From Clostridiales bacterium (GTDB taxonomy: Bacteria; Bacillota; Clostridia; Oscillospirales; Oscillospiraceae), in the NCBI GenBank assembly GCA_012728025.1, contig JAAYFX010000096.1, forward strand, positions 1 to 5,530: a DNA stretch of 5,530 nt, written 5' to 3'. A program made the position numbers and the translations under genes. Each line of letters starts with the position of its first letter. Within the stretch, counting starts at the first letter, position 1. Below, in pieces: positions 1 through 5,530 of this stretch. The notes beneath the pieces were generated by a model. It saw only the letters and a list, made by a program, of their open reading frames with translations. It was not told where the DNA came from and ran no database searches.

Positions 1-548
1 AAGCCGGAGTCTTCCTTAAGGGTTATAAGACCCTGAGCTTCAAGAAGCATAAGGGCACGGGCTTCGTTGGAGCCGTCGTTGGGAACGGCAATTTTAGCAC
101 CGTCAGCAAGTTCGTCAAGGGAAGCAGTTTTTCCTGCGTACAGTCCCAGAGGTTCATAGTGGATGCCAGCAACAGAAACAAGATGGATGCCGTTTTCCTC
201 GTTAAAGCCGTCTATGTAGGGCAGGTGGGCAAAATAGTTTGCATCAACTTCGCCGGTTTCGGTTACCATGCAGGGCTGCACATAGTCTGTAAACTCAATG
301 ACTTCAAGGGTGATGCCCTGTTCTGCAAGAACCTCTGCCGCAACGGCAAGGATTTCAGCGTGGGGAACAGGGGTTGCCGCAACTTTAATAACAGTTCCGG
401 CCAAGTCGGAATCGACTTCGGGGATGTCAGCAGGGCTTTCTGTGGGGTTAAGGTCAGTTTCGCTGGTGGCAGGCTTTGATGAGCAGGCCCCAAGGCTGAA
501 AACCAGCGCAAGTGCAAGGATAAGTGCCGCAAATTTTTTGATGTTCAT
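1..548 (-). CDS. metQ: Methionine-binding lipoprotein MetQ (NlpA family), 3' part outside window
   Basis: This is the substrate-binding lipoprotein of the methionine ABC importer; it captures methionine outside the membrane and delivers it to MetI. The window shows the first 182 residues and the frame is open to the edge; the family is usually about 270-285 residues long. Residues 1-21 form a lipoprotein signal peptide (MNIKK, then a hydrophobic stretch) ending in the lipobox LGA-C with Cys22 as the lipidation site. A Ser/Thr/Pro/Asp-rich linker follows to about residue 48. The mature domain starts near 'GTVIKVAATPVPHAEIL' (51-67). Family motifs are 'FTDYVQP' (86-92), 'DANYFAHLPYID' (102-113) and 'VPNDGSNEARALMLLEAQGL' (155-174), the last carrying the conserved Asn161 and Arg164. 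The start is fixed by AGGAGG at 556-561, 7 bases upstream. It follows metI after 20 bases, so it is the third gene of the operon. Oddities are QPC and FAH where I expect QPN and FQH. The family is clear; methionine specificity comes from motifs and neighbours. Confidence 0.93.
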   Translation of the reverse strand, partial: MNIKKFAALILALALVFSLGACSSKPATSETDLNPTESPADIPEVDSDLAGTVIKVAATPVPHAEILAVAAEVLAEQGITLEVIEFTDYVQPCMVTETGEVDANYFAHLPYIDGFNEENGIHLVSVAGIHYEPLGLYAGKTASLDELADGAKIAVPNDGSNEARALMLLEAQGLITLKEDSG

Positions 549-555
549 TTTTTCT

Positions 556-561
556 CCTCCT
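556..561 (-). promoter_or_regulatory. metQ ribosome binding site AGGAGG
   Basis: A consensus AGGAGG sits in the 20-base gap between metI and metQ, 7 bases before the metQ ATG. It is the best-placed site of the three met genes, which fits the higher amount of binding protein that importers usually need relative to permease and ATPase. Confidence 0.8.
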
Positions 562-568
562 AAAAGTT

Positions 569-1288
569 TCAGGTAATGCGTTTGTCGCTCTTAACAGCCA
601 GCCGTGTTCCGACTGACTGGAAGATTTGAACCAGAATTACAAGCAGTATAACAGCGGCCCACATAACAATGGCCTTAAACCTGTAATACCCATAGTTGAT
701 GGCAATTTTGCCAAGACCGCCGCCGCCTATGATGCCGGCCATGGCACCATAGCCCATGATGGTGGTCAGTGCTATAGTTGCTCCGGAAATAAGAGAGGGC
801 TTTGCCTCAGGGAGCATGACCTTCCATACGATTAGAAAGGGGCTTGCACCCATGGACTGGGCAGCTTCAATAACGCCCTTATCCGTTTCCCGAAGGGATG
901 ACTCCACCATGCGGGCGATAAAGGGAAAGGCGGCGATTACCAAGGGGATTATAAGAGCCTTGGTGCCGATGGAAGTGCCCAAAATAAAACGGGACAGGGG
1001 CAAAACAACAATCATAAGTATGAGAAAGGGAACGCTGCGAAGGATGTTTACAACAAAGTTTAGCGCCGACATAAGGCATTTTGGCAGGGGTCTTACACCG
1101 CCCTTCTCGCCGGTCACCAGTAAAACTCCTAGGGGCAAACCGATGATATAGGCAAAAAGAGTTGATAAAACCGTTGAATACAAGGTTTCCCAAATGCCCA
1201 TGGCGGTTTCGGACTTTAAGATGGCTATGGCGTCCTGCAGGATGGCTATGAAATTCTGCATGGCGGGGGAAGAAAAAAACTCACTCAT
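569..1288 (-). CDS. metI: Methionine ABC transporter permease MetI
   Basis: This is the integral membrane subunit of the methionine importer; MetI normally works as a homodimer forming the translocation path between MetQ and two MetN ATPases. The 239 residues are slightly longer than the usual 215-230 because of a short N-terminal extension. Hydrophobic segments lie at about 36-60, 72-97, 108-126, 165-189 and 205-226, which fits the five-helix MetI fold. Characteristic family stretches are 'RSVPFLILMIVVLP' (84-97), 'GTSIGTKALIIPL' (104-116) and 'GYGAMAGIIGGGGLG' (179-193). The EAA coupling motif that docks on MetN is at about 141-160 ('EAAQSMGASPFLIVWKVMLP'). The ATG lies inside the end of metN (8-base overlap, ATGAGTGA), which argues for coupled translation. 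In-frame ATGs at residues 10 and 30 are possible alternatives, but the overlap start is the natural choice. It ends in TGA, 20 bases before metQ. Confidence 0.95.
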   Translation of the reverse strand: MSEFFSSPAMQNFIAILQDAIAILKSETAMGIWETLYSTVLSTLFAYIIGLPLGVLLVTGEKGGVRPLPKCLMSALNFVVNILRSVPFLILMIVVLPLSRFILGTSIGTKALIIPLVIAAFPFIARMVESSLRETDKGVIEAAQSMGASPFLIVWKVMLPEAKPSLISGATIALTTIMGYGAMAGIIGGGGLGKIAINYGYYRFKAIVMWAAVILLVILVQIFQSVGTRLAVKSDKRIT

Positions 1289-2303
1289 TGTAATCCGTAA
1301 CCTCCTCTGCCGTAATGTCCTTTTTGGATTTAAGGTAGTTTAGGGCTTTTTGTGCCTCGTTGGGGTCGTTGGGCAGACCGATAAGCATATTACCAAAGGC
1401 TTTGCCGCCAACGTTTTTCGTGTCTGCTCCCAAAATGTTGACCTTAACCCCGCAGTCAATGGCAAGGGAGGCTATAAGCGGCTCGTAAGAGGTGCCGCCG
1501 TTAAAGACAATACGCACCACTCTTTCGGACTTTAAGTGGGAAACAGGCAGGCCGTCGGGGAAAACAAGTTTTCTTGCTGCCTCGGTTTTGGGATTTGAAA
1601 AAATCTCCTCAACCATGCCGATTTCCACCGCCTTGCCCTCGTCCAAAATTGCCACATGGGTGCAAATTTCCTCAATCACCGCCATTTCGTGAGTGATTAT
1701 AACGGCGGTGATGCCAAGGCGGCGGTTAATGTCTTTTATAAGTGCAAGGATAGAGCGGGTTGTTGTGGGGTCAAGGGCGCTGGTGGCCTCGTCGCAAAGA
1801 AGAACCTGAGGGTCACTGGCAAGAGCCCTAGCTATGGCCACACGCTGTTTTTGACCGCCGGAGAGCTGGGCAGGATAGGCATTTGCCTTGTCTGGCAGGC
1901 CCACTATATTTAAAAGCTCCATGGCTCTTTTTTTCGCTTCAGAAGGCTTTACCCCCGCAATTTCCATGGGAAAGCAGACGTTTTTAAGGCAGGTTTTCTG
2001 CATGAGAAGATTAAATTGCTGAAAAATCATGCTTATGGAGCGCCTTGCCTGCCGAAGCTTTGGGGCTGTCATTGCAGTAAGCTCCTGACCGTCAAAAAAG
2101 ACCTTGCCCTGTGTTGGCCGCTCCAAGAGGTTAATACAGCGCACAAGGGTAGATTTACCCGCACCGCTCATGCCGATGACGCCGAAAATATCGCCTTTTT
2201 TTATGCTTATATCAATGCCGTCAAGAGCGACAATTTCGCCCTCCGGCCCGCGGAAAGTTTTCCCCACGCCGGCAAGCTCGACTATTGGTTTTTGGCTGCT
2301 CAT
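1281..2303 (-). CDS. metN: Methionine ABC transporter ATP-binding protein MetN
   Basis: This is the cytoplasmic ATPase that powers methionine uptake through MetI. From the chosen start it has 340 residues, close to the family's usual 340-345. Visible elements are Walker A 'GMSGAGKST' (44-52), Q-loop Gln95 in 'MIFQQFNLL', signature 'LSGGQKQR' (147-154), Walker B 'VLLCDEATSALDP' (167-179) and H-loop His205 in 'IITHEMAV'. From about 262 to the end is a NIL/ACT-like domain with 'GGKAFGNMLIGLP' (299-311). In E. coli MetN this domain binds methionine and shuts transport down when the cell has enough (known for the family, inferred here). The frame extends upstream to 2387, but those 28 codons encode no family sequence and run across the promoter. 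The ATG at 2303 has AGGAG 5 bases upstream and begins a normal N-terminus (MSSQKPIVELAGVGKTF). It is the first gene of metNIQ. Confidence 0.95.
   Translation of the reverse strand: MSSQKPIVELAGVGKTFRGPEGEIVALDGIDISIKKGDIFGVIGMSGAGKSTLVRCINLLERPTQGKVFFDGQELTAMTAPKLRQARRSISMIFQQFNLLMQKTCLKNVCFPMEIAGVKPSEAKKRAMELLNIVGLPDKANAYPAQLSGGQKQRVAIARALASDPQVLLCDEATSALDPTTTRSILALIKDINRRLGITAVIITHEMAVIEEICTHVAILDEGKAVEIGMVEEIFSNPKTEAARKLVFPDGLPVSHLKSERVVRIVFNGGTSYEPLIASLAIDCGVKVNILGADTKNVGGKAFGNMLIGLPNDPNEAQKALNYLKSKKDITAEEVTDYNE
1301..1306 (-). promoter_or_regulatory. metI ribosome binding site with long spacing
   Basis: A full AGGAGG lies inside the last metN codons, but 12 bases separate it from the metI ATG, longer than the usual 5-9. 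With the 8-base gene overlap, metI translation may rely partly on ribosomes finishing metN. Confidence 0.55.
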
Positions 2304-2307
2304 ATGC

Positions 2308-2342
2308 TCTCCTGTCTCGCAGGAAACGGCTGCCCCTGCGAA
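2308..2342 (-). promoter_or_regulatory. metN leader with two mutually exclusive hairpins
   Basis: In the metN mRNA leader, CGCAGG (2340-2335) can pair with CCTGCG (2323-2318), extended by U2341-A2317 and U2342·G2316: an 8-pair stem that leaves the ribosome binding site free. Alternatively UUUCCUG (2326-2320) can pair with CAGGAGA (2314-2308) around a 5-base CGAGA loop: a 7-pair stem, one pair being G·U, that buries the whole AGGAG site. The two stems share bases 2318-2323, so only one can form at a time. The pairing is seen directly; a switch is inference, and the GC-rich first stem looks the stronger. Confidence 0.4.
2309..2313 (-). promoter_or_regulatory. metN ribosome binding site AGGAG
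   Basis: AGGAG lies 5 bases upstream of the ATG at 2303. It decides the metN start in favour of this ATG over the upstream in-frame ATG at 2387, which lies above the predicted promoter. The same bases form the 3' arm of the sequestering leader hairpin. Confidence 0.75.
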
Positions 2343-2352
2343 GATTATTTGG

Positions 2353-2365
2353 ATTGTACCACAAT
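2353..2365. promoter_or_regulatory. Inverted repeat ATTGT-N3-ACAAT over the metN -10 box
   Basis: Two 5-base arms (2353-2357 and 2361-2365) separated by 3 bases flank and include the -10 box. A protein bound here would block RNA polymerase. The half-site ATTG/CAAT is shared with the palindrome over the -35 box, whose centre is about 19.5 bp away. A candidate operator only. Confidence 0.3.
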
Positions 2366-2381
2366 GCCTGTACGATTGCAA
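2353..2381 (-). promoter_or_regulatory. Promoter of the metNIQ operon
   Basis: On the minus strand a -35 box TTGCAA (2381-2376) is followed after 17 bases by a -10 box TACAAT (2358-2353). TACAAT is preceded by TGG, giving an extended -10. TACAAT matches the sigma-A consensus at five of six positions, and TTGCAA at four. Transcription would begin near 2346-2345, leaving a leader of about 43 bases before the metN ATG. The spacing and position are ideal for driving metNIQ independently of comM. Read from sequence only. Confidence 0.7.
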
Positions 2382-2382
2382 T
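2375..2382. promoter_or_regulatory. Perfect 8-bp palindrome over the metN -35 box
   Basis: ATTGCAAT is a perfect dyad that contains the -35 hexamer. Together with the second ATTG/CAAT dyad over the -10 box it could be part of an operator. An 8-bp palindrome can arise by chance in AT-rich DNA, so this is tentative and no regulator is implied by the window. Confidence 0.25.
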
Positions 2383-2406
2383 AACATACTAAAATGCTAT
2401 ATATAT

Positions 2407-2446
2407 GAAAACAACTGTATTTTCAAGGGCCTTTAAGCCCAACTTG
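2407..2446 (-). terminator. Two weak tandem hairpins between comM and metN
   Basis: Downstream of comM on the minus strand, GGGC (2440-2437) pairs with GCCC (2430-2427) around a 6-base loop, extended after a bulge by CAA/UUG. Directly after it, GAAAAUA (2424-2418) pairs with UGUUUUC (2413-2407) around a CAGU loop. Neither is followed by a clean run of U, and both stems are weak, so this is only a possible end of the aspS-comM transcript. Confidence 0.25.
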
Positions 2447-2488
2447 TGATTCTTGCATCAAAGGTCAAAATTTAAGCCCTGCAAAGCC

Positions 2489-4015
2489 CTAAGCTCTGGC
2501 CTCCGGCTCACGAAAGTCATAGCTTCTGTATTGGATTGCCTCGGCAAGATGAAAGGGCTGAATTTCCACTGAAGCATCAAGGTCGGCTATGGTTCTTGCC
2601 ACCCGAAGTATCCTGTCGTGGCTTCTGGCTGTAAGCCCCATTTTGTCAAAGGCAAGCCTTAAAAGCTCCTCCCCCTCTGGGGAAAGGGAGCAAAAACTGC
2701 GAAGCTGCTTTTGACCCATTCTGGCGTTGCAGTCAAGACCCTCCGGTGAAAAGCGCTCACGCTGCAAGGCTCTTGCGGCATTTACCCGCTTTTTTATATC
2801 CTCGCTTTTTTCCGCCGGCTTTTTTATCCTAAGCTCAGAAAACTCCAAGGCCGGAACCTCGGCAATTATGTCAATACGATCTAAAAGGGGACCGGAAAGT
2901 TTAGCATGGTATTTTTTGATACTGCTTTCTGTGCAGCGACAGCGGCCGGAAGAATGGCCGAACCAGCCGCATTTACAGGGGTTCATGGCGCAAACCAGCA
3001 TGAAGGCCGCCGGATATGTAACATTTCCAGTGCTTCGAGAAATGGTGACAAGGCCATCCTCAATGGGCTGGCGCATAACCTCCAGAACATCCCTGTGAAA
3101 CTCCGGCAGCTCGTCCAAAAAAAGTACACCGTTGTGGGCAAGGGAAATTTCCCCCGGTTGAAGCTGGGCGCCCCCTGCCATGGCAGAGGCGGAAAGGCTG
3201 TGGTGAGGACAGCGAAAAGGACGAGTGCGAACCAAAGGCTCGTCCCTGCTTGTAAGACCCATAACAGAGTGGATTTCCGTTGTTTCCAAAACTTCTTTTC
3301 GGCTAAGCTCCGGTAAAATCGAGGGCAGGCGCTTTGCCAGCATGGACTTTCCCGCTCCGGGGGGACCCACAAGCAAAATGTTATGCCCTCCTGCCGCTGC
3401 CACTTCCAAGGCTCTTTTAACATTTTCCTGCCCCTTAACCTCGGAAAAATCTGCTGTTATTCCGCTGCTTTCGGGAAGAGGCGGTGCAGTGGCGGCAGGG
3501 ATGAGAGCCTCGCCGGAAAGGTGGCGCAAAAGCTCGTCCACAGTTTTAACGGGAAAAACCGAAAGTCCTTGGGCGAAGGCAGCCTCTTGGGCGTTATCCT
3601 CGGGAAGGAAAAGCTTTTTTATCCCCGCCCTTTCCGCCGCTAATGCCATGGGCAGTGCCCCACGAACAGGGCGAAGCTCGCCCGTTAGCCCAAGCTCCCC
3701 TATGAAGGCGCAGTTTTCACTGGGCTGTTTAATGTTGCCGCTAACGGTGAGTATGGAAAGAAGCACCGGCAGGTCATAGGTGGTGCCGCCTTTTTTCGTA
3801 TCAGCAGGGGCAAGGTTTATGGTAAGGCGGGAAACGGGAAAGTTAAGCCCTGTGTTTTTAATGGCGGCACGAACCCTGTCCCTAGCCTCTTTCACTGCCG
3901 CATCAGGCAGACCCACAATGTCAAAGGCGGGAAGCCCCTGAGACAGAAAGCACTCCACCGACACCTCGTATCCGCCGATGCCCTTAATTCCCAGCGAACG
4001 GATTTTTGAAACCAT
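2489..4015 (-). CDS. comM: ComM/YifB family AAA+ ATPase (Mg-chelatase-like)
   Basis: The 508-residue protein has the complete architecture and usual length (about 500-510) of the ComM/YifB family. Residues 1 to about 170 form the Lon-protease-like N-terminal domain ('GLPAFDIVGLPDAAVKEARD' at 27-46, 'TINLAPADTKKGG' at 65-77). The AAA+ Mg-chelatase domain follows, with 'VKGQENVKRALEVAAAGGHN' (193-212), Walker A GPPGAGKS (217-224) and Walker B VLFLDE (297-302). A cysteine cluster, C342, C347, C349, C359 and C361 ('NPCKCG' then 'CRC'), is a family hallmark and may bind metal. The C-terminal lid includes 'LTARSHDRILRVARTIADLD' (461-480). In Vibrio cholerae, ComM is a hexameric helicase that extends branch migration during natural transformation; the role in Firmicutes is less clear, and the old label 'magnesium chelatase' is misleading. 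The start has AAAGGGG 8 bases upstream (4024-4030) and lies 35 bases after the aspS stop, so cotranscription is likely. It ends in TAG. Confidence 0.95.
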   Translation of the reverse strand: MVSKIRSLGIKGIGGYEVSVECFLSQGLPAFDIVGLPDAAVKEARDRVRAAIKNTGLNFPVSRLTINLAPADTKKGGTTYDLPVLLSILTVSGNIKQPSENCAFIGELGLTGELRPVRGALPMALAAERAGIKKLFLPEDNAQEAAFAQGLSVFPVKTVDELLRHLSGEALIPAATAPPLPESSGITADFSEVKGQENVKRALEVAAAGGHNILLVGPPGAGKSMLAKRLPSILPELSRKEVLETTEIHSVMGLTSRDEPLVRTRPFRCPHHSLSASAMAGGAQLQPGEISLAHNGVLFLDELPEFHRDVLEVMRQPIEDGLVTISRSTGNVTYPAAFMLVCAMNPCKCGWFGHSSGRCRCTESSIKKYHAKLSGPLLDRIDIIAEVPALEFSELRIKKPAEKSEDIKKRVNAARALQRERFSPEGLDCNARMGQKQLRSFCSLSPEGEELLRLAFDKMGLTARSHDRILRVARTIADLDASVEIQPFHLAEAIQYRSYDFREPEARA

Positions 4016-4050
4016 AAAAGCCGCCCCTTTTCTAATATTTATACTGCCGC

Positions 4051-5530
4051 TTAATTATCGTCTTCCTTTATAATGGCAATGTTCAGCTCACAAAGCTGCT
4101 TATCTTCAACCTCCGAGGGAGCGCTCATCATAAGGTCTTGAGCGTTTTTGTTCATGGGGAAGGCAATAACTTCCCTTATGCTTTCCTCACCTGCAAGAAG
4201 CATGACCATGCGGTCTACCCCCGGTGCAATGCCCGCATGAGGGGGAGCGCCGTAGCAAAAGGCACTGTACATGGCGGGAAATTTTGCCTTAACGTCATCT
4301 TCCCCAAGGCCAACAAGCTCGAAAGCCTTTATCATGATTTCGGGGTCATGGTTGCGCACAGCGCCGGAGGACAGCTCCACACCATTGCAGACAAGGTCGT
4401 ACTGATAGGCATTCACCGTAAGGGGGTCAATTTCTCCAGATTCGATTTTCAGCAGAGTGTCAAGCCCACCTTGGGGCATGGAGAAAGGATTGTGGCAAAA
4501 CTCCAGCTTGCCGGACTCCTCGCCGATTTCATACATGGGAAAGTCAACTATCCAGCAAAATTCGTAACACTCTTTATCAATTAGCCCTTCAATTTGGCTG
4601 CCAATAAGCTTTCTTAAAACACCTGCGGTTTTCTGAGCCACCGGCTTTTTTCCTGCGGCAAGACCCACAAAGCAGTTGGGCACAAGACCCAAGGCCTTTA
4701 TTACCTCGTCTTTTTTCTCCTGCAAAAATTTTGCGATGCCGCCTACAATTTCACCCTTTTCGTCAAGGCGGAACCAATAGGCCTTATTGCCCGTTTGCAC
4801 CTCGGTGTCGGCACAAAGTTTGTCTATGGTTTTGCGGGTTTCCTTAAAGTTGGGCACTATGACAGCGGAAACAAAGTTGTCGGCAAAAGGCTCAAAGCCG
4901 CAGTCTGAAAGAGCCTTTGTTGCATCCGATAGCTCAAGCTTTATGCGAAGGTCGGGCTTGTCTGAGCCGTATTTCTCCATGGATTCAGCATAGGAAATGC
5001 GGGCAAAGGGGGCGGAAGACGCCCTGTTATATTTGCCGTGTTTAGCGAAAATAGGGGGCAAAACCTCCTCCAAAACGGCAAAGACGTCATCCTGTGTGGC
5101 AAAGGCCATCTCCATATCAAGCTGGTAAAACTCCCCCGGAGAGCGGTCTGCTCTTGCATCCTCGTCCCTGAAGCAGGGGGCAATCTGGAAATACTTATCA
5201 AAGCCTGAGGCCATTAAAAGCTGTTTAAACTGCTGAGGTGCCTGAGGCAGGGCATAAAACTTCCCCAAATGGTTTCTTGAGGGGACAAGATAGTCCCTTG
5301 CGCCCTCGGGAGAGGAGGCTGTGAGGATGGGTGTGTTAATTTCCATAAAGCCCTTGTCTTCCATAGAGCGGCGCAGGGCGGAAACCACCTGACTGCGCAA
5401 AATGATATTTTCCTTTACCAAAGGGTTTCTAAGGTCGAGATAGCGGTATTTAAGCCTTGCCGCCTCGTCTGCCTCACGGCTGTGGCTTATCTGGAAGGGC
5501 AGCTCGTTATGGATGCAGCGGCCCAAAACC
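4051..5530 (-). CDS. aspS: Aspartyl-tRNA synthetase AspRS, 5' end outside window
   Basis: This cytosolic class II synthetase attaches aspartate to tRNA. The last 492 codons are visible; bacterial AspRS is usually about 585-600 residues, so roughly the first 100 residues, most of the anticodon-binding OB-fold, lie beyond the window. Visible order (residue 1 is the codon at 5529-5527): the end of the OB-fold linker, then 'RLKYRYLDLRNP' (about 25-36), which opens the catalytic domain. The motif 1 region is 'GFMEINTPILTASSPEGARD', motif 2 is 'FRDEDARADR' (120-129) and then 'SPGEFYQLDMEM'. The bacterial GAD insertion lies at about 205-320 ('AYWFRLDEKGEIVGGIAKFL'). 'HNPFSMPQGG' follows, and motif 3 is 'GIAPGVDRMVMLL' with the invariant GxDR arginine at 440. 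The SPGEFYQLD, PQAPQQFKQLLM and HNPFSMPQGG signatures mark the subtype I know from alphaproteobacteria and many clostridia. Residues that decide whether it also charges tRNA-Asn lie mostly in the missing N-terminus. It ends in TAA. Confidence 0.97.
   Translation of the reverse strand, partial: VLGRCIHNELPFQISHSREADEAARLKYRYLDLRNPLVKENIILRSQVVSALRRSMEDKGFMEINTPILTASSPEGARDYLVPSRNHLGKFYALPQAPQQFKQLLMASGFDKYFQIAPCFRDEDARADRSPGEFYQLDMEMAFATQDDVFAVLEEVLPPIFAKHGKYNRASSAPFARISYAESMEKYGSDKPDLRIKLELSDATKALSDCGFEPFADNFVSAVIVPNFKETRKTIDKLCADTEVQTGNKAYWFRLDEKGEIVGGIAKFLQEKKDEVIKALGLVPNCFVGLAAGKKPVAQKTAGVLRKLIGSQIEGLIDKECYEFCWIVDFPMYEIGEESGKLEFCHNPFSMPQGGLDTLLKIESGEIDPLTVNAYQYDLVCNGVELSSGAVRNHDPEIMIKAFELVGLGEDDVKAKFPAMYSAFCYGAPPHAGIAPGVDRMVMLLAGEESIREVIAFPMNKNAQDLMMSAPSEVEDKQLCELNIAIIKEDDN

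Noticed and set aside
159..576. Plus-strand and minus-strand short frames over metQ
   Set aside because: They overlap the clear MetQ reading frame, which has a signal peptide, lipobox and family motifs. The others are shadows.
2304..2346. SAM/SAH-type pseudoknot in the metN leader
   Set aside because: The loop of the first hairpin has no CUCC-like stretch to pair with the ribosome binding site. The bases that could pair belong to the stem itself, so the known pseudoknot layout is not supported.
2304..2387. N-terminal extension of metN starting at the in-frame ATG at 2387
   Set aside because: The extra 28 codons have no MetN similarity, run across the -35 and -10 boxes, and lack a good ribosome binding site. 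The ATG at 2303 has AGGAG and gives the family length.
3225..3779. 184-residue plus-strand open frame opposite comM
   Set aside because: It lies wholly antisense to a well-conserved gene, shows no recognisable domain, and has low-complexity Ser/Gly/Arg-rich content typical of shadow frames.
4016..4050. Separate comM promoter in the aspS-comM gap
   Set aside because: A TATAAA-like string is present on the minus strand, but there is no -35 box at 16-18 bases from it, and the gap is only 35 bases. Cotranscription with aspS is simpler.
4138..4584. 148-residue plus-strand open frame opposite aspS
   Set aside because: It is antisense to conserved AspRS motifs, with no family signature and no convincing ribosome binding site.
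5524..5526. TTG at 5526 as a real start of aspS
   Set aside because: The frame is open to the window edge (GTT codon before it), and AspRS needs about 100 more N-terminal residues. The TTG is an internal leucine codon.

Overview
The window is ordinary bacterial chromosome, with every supported gene on the minus strand. The most likely source is a Firmicute, probably an anaerobic clostridial lineage. This is an inference from three things: purine-rich Shine-Dalgarno sites (AGGAGG, AGGAG), a methionine importer built as separate ATPase, permease and lipoprotein genes in the order metN-metI-metQ, and an aspartyl-tRNA synthetase of the 'RSPGEFYQLD' subtype, which I know from alphaproteobacteria and many clostridia. 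TGA is used as a stop (metN, metI), so the genetic code is standard. No 16S rRNA or other decisive taxonomic marker is present.

Layout in the direction of transcription, from high to low coordinates: 5530-4051 holds the 3' five-sixths or so of aspS. After 35 bases comes comM/yifB (4015-2489), probably cotranscribed with aspS. The gap from 2488 to 2304 (185 bases) contains two weak hairpins, a good sigma-A-type promoter on the minus strand with an extended -10, two small ATTG/CAAT dyads lying on the promoter elements, and a leader of about 43 bases. Then comes metN (2303-1281), metI (1288-569, overlapping metN by 8 bases) and metQ (548-1, cut off by the window edge).

MetN, MetI and MetQ together form one methionine ABC importer. 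MetQ is a membrane-anchored lipoprotein that captures the ligand, MetI is the permease (normally a homodimer), and MetN is the ATPase with a C-terminal ligand-sensing NIL domain. AspRS supplies Asp-tRNA for translation. ComM is a ring-forming AAA+ protein connected with DNA branch migration during transformation in other bacteria. There is no visible functional link between the aspS-comM pair and the met operon; the promoter at 2353-2381 probably separates them.

I found no undescribed system, mobile element, CRISPR array or RNA gene. The most interesting part is the short metN control region. It has no room for a classical SAM riboswitch, yet it can form two mutually exclusive hairpins, one of which would cover the metN ribosome binding site. 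This was read by eye without folding software or homology searches.
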